This document shows, piece by piece, positions 31,889 to 40,473 of a stretch of 64,000 bases of DNA (position 1 is the first letter of the stretch; every line of letters starts with the position of its first letter). A program made the translations under genes and the position numbers. The stretch spans positions 1,736,001 through 1,800,000 of the forward strand of contig NC_009675.1 of the NCBI RefSeq assembly GCF_000017505.1. The letters are read 5' to 3'. A model generated the notes under the pieces. That model did no database searches. It had not been told where the DNA came from and saw only the letters and a list, made by a program, of their open reading frames with translations. The stretch is from Anaeromyxobacter sp. Fw109-5. Lineage in GTDB: Bacteria > Myxococcota > Myxococcia > Myxococcales > Anaeromyxobacteraceae.

Positions 31889-32148
31889 GGCGAATGGCCT
31901 GCGCCGAGAGATGGCGCCGCCAGGCGACGCGGAGCGGCCGAGACGGCCGGGGCCGCGCGGTCCTGGTTCGGAGCGAGCGCCTCCGCCGCCGCCTCCCTGA
32001 GCCCGCGCGCCGCCACGCCGAGCACCATGCCAGGGATCATGATGATGCCCATGAGGGGGACCGCTATCGCGAGCCCGACGAGGATGCCCATCGCCGCGAA
32101 CGCCTGACCTAGAGAGAACGAATCCTTCACGACCGTGTTCTGTTGCAC
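31864..32148 (-). CDS. Small hypothetical membrane protein
   Basis: A 94-residue protein with one long hydrophobic stretch (QAFAAMGILVGLAIAVPLMGIIMIPGMVLGVAARG) that could form two helices, then an Ala/Pro-rich hydrophilic tail. Start is GTG with GGGAGGAAGCG upstream. I recognise no family. The tail sequence might be an artefact of a frame shift, since the more acidic 42-residue frame overlaps its end. Confidence 0.6.
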   Translation of the reverse strand: MQQNTVVKDSFSLGQAFAAMGILVGLAIAVPLMGIIMIPGMVLGVAARGLREAAAEALAPNQDRAAPAVSAAPRRLAAPSLGAGHSPCAPETSP

Positions 32149-32419
32149 CGCTTCCTCCCTGTGGTGGGAAGGGAGCGTGCGCTGGAACGTCCGCGGAGCG
32201 TGACGCGCAAGAACGGATGTTCCATCACGGCGGCTTATGGCCCGGTTCCGGGAGCGGGGCCGAGGCTCGCCCCACTGCGATCACCGGTGGGTCGCTTCGG
32301 GCCCGGGCGCGGGTGAGCGGACGTGTTCACCGGTGTACGTCTCCGCACACGCCCCCCTTGAGGTGCGCCCGGATCGGTGCGTAAGCATGCCGGCTCGTCC
32401 CCTCACCGATGGGAGGCTC

Positions 32420-33883
32420 ATGCGCTCGACCGTCCGGTCGGTACTGCTCTCCGTGCTGCTCGTCCCGGTCGTCGCCGGTGCGGCGGACGTGGCCGGCTTC
32501 GACGGCCAGCGCTTCGCGCCCGCGGCGGGCACCGCCGGTGGGTTCACCGTCGAGCGCCCCTTCGTCGCGCCGCACCTCGGCTACGGGTTCGGCCTCTTCC
32601 TGAACTACGCCGACGACGCGGTGGTGACGAGGGACGCGACGGGCGAGATCGCGGGACGCCCCCTCGACTCCGCCGCGAGCTTCGACCTCCTCGCTTCGCT
32701 CGCGCTCTTCGACTTCCTGGAGCTCGGCGTCGACCTCCCGCTCCACGCACTGTACGAGGGCGATCCGCTCCTCATGAACGGGAGGCTCGTGACCGCGGAC
32801 TCCGGCATCGGCGACCTCCGCCTCGTGCCGAAGCTCGCGCTCGGGACCGTGGGTGGGCGCGCGCGGTACGCGATCGGGCTCGCCGTCCCGATCACGCTCC
32901 CGACCGGGAACGAGCGGGAGCTCCGCGGCGACGGCGTCGTCACGGCGGAGCCGAAGCTGCTCCTCGGGATGCGGGGAGGACGCCTCGGCGTGACGCTCAA
33001 CGGCGGCGTCCGGCTGCGCCCGGGTCGCCAGCCGCTCGGGCAGGAGGTGACGTTCGGGGGCGCGGCCCAGCTCGCCGTGTTCCCGCGAAGGGACCTCCTC
33101 GATCTCACGGTCGAGGCGACCGGCGGCGCGTTCCTGGACCCGGACCTCGCCTCGGTCGAGCAGGTGCCGCTCGAGGTGATCGCCGGCGTGGTCGCGAAGC
33201 CCAGCCCGTCCTGGGAGGTCTACCTCGGCGGCGGGCCAGGGCTGACCGACGGCCTCGGCGCCGCGAACTACCGCGTGGTGGCGGGGATCCGGTTCACGCC
33301 CCGTCCGACCAGCAGCAGCTACGCGGACGGCGACGGCGACGGCAACCCCGACTTCTCCGACCGGTGCCCTCGCCAGGCGGAGGACGCGGACGGCTTCCAG
33401 GACGGTGACGGCTGCCCGGAGGACGACAACGATCGAGACGGCATCGCCGACGACGACGACGAGTGCCCGGACGAGGCCGAGGATCCGGGCGGAGGGGCCC
33501 GCGACGGTTGCCCGGACGGCGTCGTCACCTACCGCGAGAACCGGATCACCGTTCGCGGGAAGGTCCAGTTCGAGACGGGATCGGCGCGGCTGAAGCCCGA
33601 GAGCCAGCGGCTGCTCGATCAGGTCGCGTCGATCCTCCGGGCCCACCCCGAGATCCGGCGCGTACGGGTGGAGGGTCACACCGACGATGTCGGGCCGGCG
33701 CTGACCAACAAGGAGCTGTCGGAGCGCCGCGCCGACTCCGTGAGGGACGCGCTGGTGAGGCGAGGCATCGCCCCGAGCCGGCTGTCCATCCGCGGCTACG
33801 GGGAGTCCCGGCCGATCGCGCCCAACAAGACGAAGGCCGGTCGAGCGAAGAATCGCCGGGTGGAATTCGTGATCACCGGATGA
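32420..33883 (+). CDS. OmpA family outer-membrane protein with thrombospondin type-3-like repeats
   Basis: A 487-residue exported protein. ATG 32420 (GGGAGG upstream) opens a signal peptide (VLLSVLLVPVVAGAAD). A beta-barrel-like region of ~260 residues follows, then calcium-binding repeats (DGDGDGNPDFSDRCPRQAEDADGFQDGDGCPEDDNDRDGIADDDDECPDEAEDP), and a C-terminal OmpA domain (FETGSARLKPESQRLLDQVASIL ... VEGHTDDVGP ... NKELSERRADSV) that binds peptidoglycan. The protein ties the outer membrane to the wall, and its stop (TGA) nearly touches the next gene. No operon partner beyond that is clear. Confidence 0.92.
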   Translation: MRSTVRSVLLSVLLVPVVAGAADVAGFDGQRFAPAAGTAGGFTVERPFVAPHLGYGFGLFLNYADDAVVTRDATGEIAGRPLDSAASFDLLASLALFDFLELGVDLPLHALYEGDPLLMNGRLVTADSGIGDLRLVPKLALGTVGGRARYAIGLAVPITLPTGNERELRGDGVVTAEPKLLLGMRGGRLGVTLNGGVRLRPGRQPLGQEVTFGGAAQLAVFPRRDLLDLTVEATGGAFLDPDLASVEQVPLEVIAGVVAKPSPSWEVYLGGGPGLTDGLGAANYRVVAGIRFTPRPTSSSYADGDGDGNPDFSDRCPRQAEDADGFQDGDGCPEDDNDRDGIADDDDECPDEAEDPGGGARDGCPDGVVTYRENRITVRGKVQFETGSARLKPESQRLLDQVASILRAHPEIRRVRVEGHTDDVGPALTNKELSERRADSVRDALVRRGIAPSRLSIRGYGESRPIAPNKTKAGRAKNRRVEFVITG

Positions 33884-33897
33884 GGAAGGGAGCCGTG

Positions 33898-34809
33898 ATG
33901 CTCGACCGCCGCTTAGCCGTCGTGGCCGCGCTGGCGCTGGCGCCCTGGCCGCGCGCCTCCGCGCAGCAGTTCCCGGCCGACGAGGCCTACCGGGCATGGC
34001 CCTGCGACACGGGCGTCATGACCGACCCGTTCCAGGACGAGTCCGGCGCCATCTTCGAGCGCGATCTCGTCGGCGACGTCGCCGCTCCGACCGGCCTCCG
34101 CGCGGCCGACTCCGACTTCCTGTACGTGCGCCTGCGCGTGGATCAGGACCCCGCGCCGGGAGGGAACCCCCGCCCGTTCGCGTGGGGGCTGCTCGTCGAC
34201 AGCGACGCGGACCCGACCACGTACGAGGCGATGCTGGTCGCGGACGGCGGCACCGGAACGGTGTCCGTCTACCGCAACACCACCGGGATCCCGGGCGACG
34301 CGCGCGATCCGCCGGACTCGTCGCCGGCCAGCGTCGCCTCCTGGTCCCTGCGGGTCCGGTCGGTCACCGCGCCCGGCTCCGCCTACGGTGGCTCCGCGGA
34401 CTACTTCGTCGACGCCGCGTTCTCCTGGCCGGAGCTCCAGGCGGTCGGCATCGGTCCGACCACGCCGGTCCGCGTCTGGGCGGCGACGGCGAGCAACGAC
34501 GCGGCGAGCGGCATGACGGGAGATTTCGCCTGCAGGAACGGCGGCGCCCCCACGCTCGGGGAGGCCTGGCCGGGAACCGCGCTCGACCCCACGCAGGACA
34601 GCGACGGAGACGGCTTCAGCGACGCCACCGAGGTGCAGGGCGGCACGGATCCGAACGACGCGGGCAGCCATCCCCCGGGACCCGGGGACGTTCCGAGCCT
34701 GGCCGGCGGCGGCGGCTGTCAGCACGGGTCGGCGGGAGTCCCGGCGCTCGCGACCGCCGCCGCGATGGCGGTGCTCGCGGCCTGGCGCCGGGTGCGCCGA
34801 CGCATGTGA
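33898..34809 (+). CDS. Exported protein with MYXO-CTERM sorting tail
   Basis: A 303-residue exported protein; signal peptide RLAVVAALALAPWPRASAQ, then beta-rich sequence with few recognised motifs, a Ca-binding loop (DPTQDSDGDGFSDATEVQGGTDPND), and the tail GGGGCQHGSAGVPALATAAAMAVLAAWRRVRRRM. The tail has the Gly-rich lead, single Cys, hydrophobic helix and basic end of the MYXO-CTERM class, recognised by a myxosortase for surface anchoring. The start at 33898 fits AGGAAGGGAG upstream; ATG 33880 overlapping the ompA stop is a less likely alternative. It is probably co-transcribed with the OmpA gene. Confidence 0.75.
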   Translation: MLDRRLAVVAALALAPWPRASAQQFPADEAYRAWPCDTGVMTDPFQDESGAIFERDLVGDVAAPTGLRAADSDFLYVRLRVDQDPAPGGNPRPFAWGLLVDSDADPTTYEAMLVADGGTGTVSVYRNTTGIPGDARDPPDSSPASVASWSLRVRSVTAPGSAYGGSADYFVDAAFSWPELQAVGIGPTTPVRVWAATASNDAASGMTGDFACRNGGAPTLGEAWPGTALDPTQDSDGDGFSDATEVQGGTDPNDAGSHPPGPGDVPSLAGGGGCQHGSAGVPALATAAAMAVLAAWRRVRRRM

Positions 34810-34872
34810 GCTGGGTCGCCGGGGACGACCGCCACCGTCGGCGGTGGCGGCGCGCCTCCCGGGGGCGCCGGG

Positions 34873-35964
34873 TCACGCCCTCCTCGGCACGACCCGTACG
34901 CTGGGCGCCTTCACCACGGCACAGACGCGCCTGCCGGACGAGAGCCCGAGCCCGTCGGCGCTGGCGCGCGTGACGAGCGCCACGAGGCGGACGCCGCACT
35001 CCACGGTGACGCGCACGAGCGGCCCCTCGTCGCGGCGGGATGCGATGGTCCCGGAGAGCCGGTTGCGCGCCGACGAGCGGTGGGCGTCCGGCGGCTCGAG
35101 GACGACGTCCTCCGCGCGCACGCAGGCGTAGGCCTCGTCCTCGACGCCGCCCGGATCCACCGCCACGAGCTCCGCCTCTCCGGCGCGGACGACGACGAGG
35201 CCGTCCTCGCGCCGGGCGAGCCGCGAGGGGAAGACGTTCTCCGTGCCGACCACGCGCGCCACCTCGGCGTCCACCGGCCCGGAGAAGACCTCGTGCACCG
35301 GGCCGACCTGCCGGACGCCGCCCTCCGCGAGCACGACGAGCCGATCGCCGAGGGCGAGGGCCTCGGTGCGATCGTGCGTGACGACGATGGTGGGCACGCC
35401 CGAGCGCTCGAGGAGGTGGCGCAGCTCGCCCCGGAGCTCCTCTCGCGAGGGCGCGTCGAGCGCGGACAGGGGCTCGTCCAGGAGCAGGAGCCGCGGGCGC
35501 GGCGCGAGGGCGCGCGCGAGCGCGACCCGCTGCCGCTGGCCGCCGGAGAGCTGGGCGGGCCGGCGCTGGAGGAGGTCGGCGAGGCCGAACCTCTCCGCGA
35601 GCTCCTCCACGCGCGCCTGCTGCTCCTGGCGCCGGCGCCGGTGGAGGCCGAACGCGACGTTGGCCGCGACGGAGAGGTGGGGGAAGAGCGCGTACTCCTG
35701 GAACAGGAACCCGATGCGCCGCTGCTGTGGCGGCACGAAGACGCCCCGCGCCGCGTCGAACCACGTCTCCTCGTCGAACCCGATCGCGCCGGCGTCGGGC
35801 CGGTCGAGCCCGGCGAGCGCGCGCAGGACGGTGGTCTTGCCGGAGCCCGACGGCCCGAAGAGGACGGTGACCGGATCGCGGCCGAGGGGCCAGGACGCAC
35901 GCGCCGAGACCACCGGCCCGCGCGGGAACCGCCGCTCGATCTCGAAGCTCAGCGCTCGTTCCAT
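34873..35964 (-). CDS. modC: Molybdate ABC transporter ATPase
   Basis: A 363-residue ATPase. It has Walker A FGPSGSGKTT, Q-loop GFLFQEYALFPHLSV, signature LSGGQRQRVALARAL, Walker B LLLLDEPLSALD and switch His in VVTHDRTEAL. After about residue 230 comes a TOBE-type regulatory region (NRLSGTIASRRDEGPLVRVTVECGVRLVALVTRASADGLGL) that can bind oxyanion. Its start overlaps the modB end by 16 bases. With ModA and ModB it imports molybdate; tungstate is possible. Confidence 0.9.
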   Translation of the reverse strand: MERALSFEIERRFPRGPVVSARASWPLGRDPVTVLFGPSGSGKTTVLRALAGLDRPDAGAIGFDEETWFDAARGVFVPPQQRRIGFLFQEYALFPHLSVAANVAFGLHRRRRQEQQARVEELAERFGLADLLQRRPAQLSGGQRQRVALARALAPRPRLLLLDEPLSALDAPSREELRGELRHLLERSGVPTIVVTHDRTEALALGDRLVVLAEGGVRQVGPVHEVFSGPVDAEVARVVGTENVFPSRLARREDGLVVVRAGEAELVAVDPGGVEDEAYACVRAEDVVLEPPDAHRSSARNRLSGTIASRRDEGPLVRVTVECGVRLVALVTRASADGLGLSSGRRVCAVVKAPSVRVVPRRA

Positions 35965-36623
35965 CGGAAGAAGGGGCGCCGCTGCAGGGCGTAGACGAGG
36001 GCCAGGACGGCGAACGAGATGGCGAGGAGGAGCCCCGCGGTGCGGTGCGCGGCGGCGTACTCCAGCGCCTCCACGTGATCGAAGATGGCGACGGAGAGGG
36101 TGCGGGTCCGGCCCGGGATGTTCCCGCCGACCATCAGCACCACCCCGAACTCGCCCAGCGTGTGCGCGAAGGTCAGCACCGCGCCGGCGAGGACGCCGGG
36201 CCACGCGAGCGGCAGGGTCACCCGCAGGAAGGTGCCGAGCGGCGACACGCCCAGCGTGTGGGAGGCCTCCACGAGCCGGCGATCCACGCTCCCCAGCGCG
36301 GCCGAGAACGGCTGGACCGCGAACGGCAGGCTGTAGAGCACCGAGGCCACGAGCAGCCCCGTGAACGAGAAGGGAAACGGGTGACCCGCCACCGCCTCGA
36401 AGACGCGGCCGGCCGGGGTGCGCGGGCCGAGCCCGGTGAGCAGGTAGAAGCCGAGCACCGTGGGCGGCAGGACCAGCGGGAGCGCCACCACCGCCTCCAC
36501 GAGGAACCGGGCGCGGAAGCGGGTCGTGGTGAGCCACCACGCCAGCGGCAGCCCCAGGACCAGCAGGGCGATCGTGGTGAGCGTGGCGAGCTGCGCCGAG
36601 AGGGCCAGGGCGGCGGTGTCCAT
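35949..36623 (-). CDS. modB: Molybdate ABC transporter permease
   Basis: A 224-residue membrane protein with about five helices. The segment VALPLVLPPTVLGFYLL near residue 50 and the coupling-loop sequence EASHTLGVSPLGTFLRVTLPLAWPGVLAGAVLTFAHTLGEFGVVLMVGGNIPGRTRTLSVAIFDHVEALEYAAAH are characteristic of ModB. The end overlaps modC. It starts three bases after modA, so the whole set is one transcript. Confidence 0.92.
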   Translation of the reverse strand: MDTAALALSAQLATLTTIALLVLGLPLAWWLTTTRFRARFLVEAVVALPLVLPPTVLGFYLLTGLGPRTPAGRVFEAVAGHPFPFSFTGLLVASVLYSLPFAVQPFSAALGSVDRRLVEASHTLGVSPLGTFLRVTLPLAWPGVLAGAVLTFAHTLGEFGVVLMVGGNIPGRTRTLSVAIFDHVEALEYAAAHRTAGLLLAISFAVLALVYALQRRPFFRWNER

Positions 36624-36626
36624 GCG

Positions 36627-37427
36627 CTAGGGGAGGCCGTAGCCGTACCTCGCCAGGACGGCGCGCCCCTTCGCGCCGGTGACGAAGGCGAGGAAGCGCC
36701 GGGCGAGCGCGGGATCCCTCGAGCCCGAGAGCACGATCGCGGACTGCTCGATCCTGGGGTAGAGCGCCTCGGGGACGAGGAAGACCCTCCCGCCGGAGAG
36801 CGCCTCGCCGAACGTGAGGGAGTAGGGGAGGAACGCGACGTCGGCTGCCCCGGTGGTCGCGAACTGGGCGGCCTGCGCGACGCTGGTGCCGAGGACGAGC
36901 TTCGGCTTCACCGCGCCGTGGACGCCCGCCGACCGGAGCGCCCGCTCGGTGGCGCGACCGAAGGGAGCGACCGCGGGGTTGGCGACGGCGATCCGCTCGA
37001 TCTCGGGCCTGGCCAGCGCGGCCAGGCCCTGCTCCTCGAGGCCCGGGGCCGACCCCGGCGGCGACCAGACCACGAGCTTGCCGAACGCGTAGACCTTCTC
37101 GTCGGCCGCGGCCGCGAGCCCCGCCGCGACGAGCTTCGCCGGGTACTCGCGGTCGGCGGAGAGGAAGACGTCGAACGGCGCGCCCTGCTGGAGCTGCGCG
37201 AAGAACGTTCCGGAGGCTCCCAGCGCCAGCCTCACCTCCACGCCCGGCTGCTCCGCCTCGAACCCCCGCTTCAGCTCGTCCGCGGCGCTCTTGAGGTTCG
37301 CGGCGGCGGCCACGGAGAGGGTTCGCTTCCCGTCCTGCGCCCCCGCCGCGCCGGCGGCGAAGAGCGCGAGGGCGAGGGGCAGGCCGAGCGTCACGAGAGC
37401 TCCGCGATAGGTGCGTTCAGGTAACAA
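36627..37427 (-). CDS. modA: Molybdate-binding periplasmic protein
   Basis: A 266-residue periplasmic protein. I choose a TTG start at 37427 since GGAGG precedes it; a signal peptide follows (ALVTLGLPLALALFAAGAAGAQ). The mature part begins RTLSVAAAANLKSAADELKRGFEAEQPGVEVRLALGASGTFFAQLQQGAPFDVFLSAD, the ModA oxyanion pocket region, and includes VYAFGKLVVWSP and AVAPFGRATERAL. An alternate GTG start (at V of LVTLGLPL) is possible. It is divergent from an HTH regulator, which probably controls it. Confidence 0.9.
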   Translation of the reverse strand: MLPERTYRGALVTLGLPLALALFAAGAAGAQDGKRTLSVAAAANLKSAADELKRGFEAEQPGVEVRLALGASGTFFAQLQQGAPFDVFLSADREYPAKLVAAGLAAAADEKVYAFGKLVVWSPPGSAPGLEEQGLAALARPEIERIAVANPAVAPFGRATERALRSAGVHGAVKPKLVLGTSVAQAAQFATTGAADVAFLPYSLTFGEALSGGRVFLVPEALYPRIEQSAIVLSGSRDPALARRFLAFVTGAKGRAVLARYGYGLP

Positions 37428-37514
37428 CTTGCCTCCAGATACCGCGAGAACGTAGCATCCGGCAACTGCGGCCCCTCCAGGTCCCCGAGGTGGCCGCCTC
37501 GTCTCGAGGCGCGC

Positions 37515-38396
37515 ATGCCCGATCCGCTGCTCACGACCGTCGAGGTCGCCGAGCTCCTCCGCGTCCACCCGAAGCACGTCTACCGGCTCCTCAAGAAGGG
37601 CCTGCCGGCGCGTCGCGTCGGATCGGAGTGGCGCTTCTCGCGCGCCGACGTCCTCGCCTGGGCGGGGGGCGAGGCGGCCGGGACGCGGGAGGAGCCCTCC
37701 GGAGCCCCGGTCCCCCTCGCGAGCGCCTCGGCGGACGCGGCGCCGTCGCTGATCGCGGCGAACGGCGACGTGGCCGTGCTGACGTTGCTGAAGCTCGCGT
37801 CCGCGAGGGGACCTCCGCTCCTCGGCTTCGTGCAGGCGGACATGCGGGCCGCGGCGGAGCTCCTGCGCCGCCGGGCGGTGCTGGCGGCCGGCGCCCACGC
37901 CGGCGGGTTCCCGAGCCACGTCGGCGAAGAGCGCGTCGCGCGCGTGCACCTCGTCACCCGCGAGATCGGGCTCGTCCATCCCGCCGGGAGGCCGATGCGC
38001 CTCGCGCAGCTCGCCAGGAAGCGGCTGGCCTCGAGGCCCGCCACGGCCGGCGTCCGCGACCACCTCGACGTGGCGCTCCGGGGCGCGGGGCTCGATCCGG
38101 CGCGGGTCCACGCGAACGCCCTGGTGGTGGACTCCCACCTCGAGGTCGTCCTGGCCGTGGTGGCGGGCCGCGCCGACGCCGGGCTCTGCTCGCGCGCCTG
38201 GGGCGAGCGCGCCGGCCTCGCGTTCCAGCCGCTCGCCACGGAGGCGTACGGGCTGATCGTGAAGGCGCGCGATCTCGGCGACGCCCGCGTGGTCCGGCTG
38301 TGCGAGGTCGCCCAGGGCGAGGCGTTCCGCGCGGAGGTGGGCGGCATCGCCGGGTACGACGCCGCCGGCGCGGGCGACATCCGCTACGACGCGTGA
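37515..38396 (+). CDS. HTH regulator with periplasmic-binding-like sensor domain, probably of mod genes
   Basis: A 293-residue one-component regulator. Residues 1-55 are a MerR/excisionase-type HTH (LTTVEVAELLRVHPKHVYRLLKKGLPARRVGSEWRFSRADVLAW). The rest resembles a substrate-binding domain of the PBP-like family (MRAAAELLRRR, GLVHPAGRPMRLAQLARKRLASR, GLDPARVHANALVVDSHLEVVLAVVAGRADAGLCSRAWGERAGLAFQPL). Such HTH-PBP proteins replace ModE as molybdate or tungstate sensors in some bacteria. The position, divergent from modABC with 87 bases between starts, supports that role. It has no export signal, so sensing is cytosolic. Confidence 0.8.
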   Translation: MPDPLLTTVEVAELLRVHPKHVYRLLKKGLPARRVGSEWRFSRADVLAWAGGEAAGTREEPSGAPVPLASASADAAPSLIAANGDVAVLTLLKLASARGPPLLGFVQADMRAAAELLRRRAVLAAGAHAGGFPSHVGEERVARVHLVTREIGLVHPAGRPMRLAQLARKRLASRPATAGVRDHLDVALRGAGLDPARVHANALVVDSHLEVVLAVVAGRADAGLCSRAWGERAGLAFQPLATEAYGLIVKARDLGDARVVRLCEVAQGEAFRAEVGGIAGYDAAGAGDIRYDA

Positions 38397-38482
38397 GCCG
38401 GTCCTCTCGTCCTGCCAGCGGGCGCGGCCGCGGGCTGGCCCCATCGGCGTCAGCACTCGAGTGCGTGCGCGACGGCGTCGGG

Positions 38483-38770
38483 TCAGAGCTCCTTCGCTTC
38501 CACGCGGGCGGCGACGCGCGCCCGGGCATTGTGCATGAACGCCTTCCCGGCGCCGCTCCAGATCCGCTCCAGCGCCCGCAGGAAGCGCTCGGCGTCGCCG
38601 GCGGTGTCGAACTCGAGGTCGATCATGACGTAGTTCGGGTCGTCCTGCGGGCGCAGGATCTGGTAACGCCGGACACCGGAGCCCTTTCGGTCGGCGGGGT
38701 CCCCGTCGAACGCCTGCTTCCACTTCTCGAAGCTCGGAACGGAGTGCTCGATCCTCACCACGAACGGCAT
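38483..38770 (-). CDS. Hypothetical ABM-like small protein
   Basis: A 95-residue soluble protein: VVRIEHSVPSFEKWKQAFDGDPADRKGSGVRRYQILRPQDDPNYVMIDLEFDTAGDAERFLRALERIWSGAGKAFM. The pattern, alternating strands with a central helix and a VRIEHSV head, resembles ferredoxin-like antibiotic monooxygenase or cyclase-type small proteins. No catalytic residue can be assigned. It is upstream of nothing else on its strand and may be alone. Another monooxygenase-like gene begins at 63693. Confidence 0.7.
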   Translation of the reverse strand: MPFVVRIEHSVPSFEKWKQAFDGDPADRKGSGVRRYQILRPQDDPNYVMIDLEFDTAGDAERFLRALERIWSGAGKAFMHNARARVAARVEAKEL

Positions 38771-38871
38771 GTGCGTCCTCCTCTCGAGACCTCGCCCACG
38801 TCCACCTGCGAAACGAGCGGAACGACGAAGGCGCGACCGCGTCGCGCCCGGCCGGAATACGCGAAGAGGTT

Positions 38872-40014
38872 CTACGGCGCCGGCCCGCCCCCGCCCGGCC
38901 TGGCCGCAGCCCGCCGCGGAGGGGGCACGAGCACGCGCTGCCGGTACAGCTCGAGGAGGACGTCGTCGGAGAGGTCGGCGTGCTCCTCCGCCCGGAGCCG
39001 CGCGCGCACCGTCGAGATGGGCTCGTCGCCGGTGAACCGCGCGAGCAGGCGGTACGCCGCCCCGGGGAGCGCCACCGCCTCGAGCTCGCTGTACGAGCCG
39101 AGCGCGACGCTGCCGTCGGGGAGCCACGCGATCGTGGCCCCGGGATCGAGCCTCAGCACCGGCGGGAGGCTGGGGGAGCGCGCCGTGTCGAGCGCGCGAC
39201 GGACCGCGCGGCGGGCGAGCCGCCCGTCCAGCCCGAGGAGCCCGTCGAGATCGTGCGCGGAGAGCGACCGCACGTAGGCGTCGCAGGCGGCATAAAGCTC
39301 GACCTCGCGGCCCGCCCAGGCGCCCCACGCGGCGAGGTACTCCTCCTCGGGGGGCGCCGCACCGTCGATGTCCTCCGGGCCGACCGGCGTCGCCGAGGCC
39401 GGCCGCAGCCCCGGCTCGCGGTCGAGCAGGTCGGGCGCGAGCTCGAGGAGCGCCGCGCGCGCGAGCTGGATCTCCACGAGCGACAGCAGCTCCTTCACGG
39501 CCGTCCAGAACCGCCGCCCGTCGGCGCCCGCGACGTACTTGCAGAAGTAGGTGGAGCAGACCGCGTCGCGGTGCGCCCAGATCGTGCATCCCCCCGCGTC
39601 CGCCTCGTAGAACGGGCAGCGCAGCCCCCGGGCGCGGCCGAAGGCGCCGCGCGCGCTGTCGTAGAGCAGCGTGAACGTGCGGGGAGGGTGGAGCCACTCG
39701 GGCGAGACGCCCACGCGCGAGGCGATCCGCGCCGCGACGCGGCGCCTCCCCTCCGCGAGCGCCGGATCGTCGCTCGTCAGGATCGCGCCGAGGAGATAGT
39801 TGGGGAGCCTCGGGTGGAACGTGCAGCACTTCGTGTCCGGGCTGAAGAAGCGGCTGCGCCCGTCCACCGGCGCGACGGCCGACCCCTGGCACCCGCGCTC
39901 GAGCATGGCGCACGCGGAGCACGTCGCCTTCGACTCGGGCGGGATCTCCTCGGCGAAGGGCTCTCCGAGGAGCTCGCGGTACAGCGGCGGGAGGGCGTCG
40001 CGGAGCTCGGCCAT
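38872..40014 (-). CDS. YkgJ-like Cys-cluster zinc/iron-chelating protein
   Basis: A 380-residue soluble protein. The Cys set is CSACAMLERGCQGS, KCCTFHPRLPNYLLG, CPFYEADAGGCTIWAHRDAVCSTYFCKYV, spread over the first 160 residues, which fits the YkgJ family of Zn/Fe-chelating Cys clusters, although here the domain is longer than usual. The second half (residues ~200-380) has no recognised motif and is predicted helical. Function unknown. It faces the small plus-strand gene at 40176 across a ~160-base divergent region. Confidence 0.75.
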   Translation of the reverse strand: MAELRDALPPLYRELLGEPFAEEIPPESKATCSACAMLERGCQGSAVAPVDGRSRFFSPDTKCCTFHPRLPNYLLGAILTSDDPALAEGRRRVAARIASRVGVSPEWLHPPRTFTLLYDSARGAFGRARGLRCPFYEADAGGCTIWAHRDAVCSTYFCKYVAGADGRRFWTAVKELLSLVEIQLARAALLELAPDLLDREPGLRPASATPVGPEDIDGAAPPEEEYLAAWGAWAGREVELYAACDAYVRSLSAHDLDGLLGLDGRLARRAVRRALDTARSPSLPPVLRLDPGATIAWLPDGSVALGSYSELEAVALPGAAYRLLARFTGDEPISTVRARLRAEEHADLSDDVLLELYRQRVLVPPPRRAAARPGGGGPAP

Positions 40015-40175
40015 GGTCTCCTCCGGCGCGGGTGATGGCCACGGCCGCGCCTCGGGGCAACCCGAAAGCGAGCCGAGGCAGGCTGCGGCCGGCCGTCAGG
40101 TCCGCCGCGCCGACGGGAGGCGTATGTTCCTGGGCCTCGGCGTCCCGCCACGCCGCCCGCGGGACGCGGTGACGC

Positions 40176-40403
40176 ATGGACGTGAAGGTCGAGTGTCACG
40201 CAGGGTACCGAGGCGAGGAGACGCCGCGGCGGCTCGAGCTCGGCGACCGGCGCGTCGAGGTCGTGGAGGTGCTCGACCGCTGGTACGGGCCGGACCATCG
40301 CTACTTCAAGCTGCGCGGCGATGACGGCGCGGTGTACCTCCTGCGCCACGACGAGCAGGCGGATCGCTGGGAGCTGAGGCTGTACCAGCGGGACGACGCC
40401 TGA
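40176..40403 (+). CDS. Conserved small protein of unknown function
   Basis: A 75-residue protein, GYRGEETPRRLELGDRRVEVVEVLDRWYGPDHRYFKLRGDDGAVYLLRHDEQADRWELRLYQR, predicted as a small beta-barrel. I recall near-identical proteins with EVVEVLDRW.GPDHRYFK in many other bacteria, without known function. It precedes the rhomboid gene by 70 bases and may share its transcript. Confidence 0.75.
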   Translation: MDVKVECHAGYRGEETPRRLELGDRRVEVVEVLDRWYGPDHRYFKLRGDDGAVYLLRHDEQADRWELRLYQRDDA

Positions 40404-40473
40404 GGGGAGGCCTCCTTCGTTTCCGCGACGCCGCGCCCGGATCGCGGTAAGTGAGGCCGACCGAGTCACCACC

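Noticed and set aside
37428-37514. Molybdenum-cofactor riboswitch before modA
   Set aside because: The region is only 87 bases with no conserved multi-stem pattern visible.
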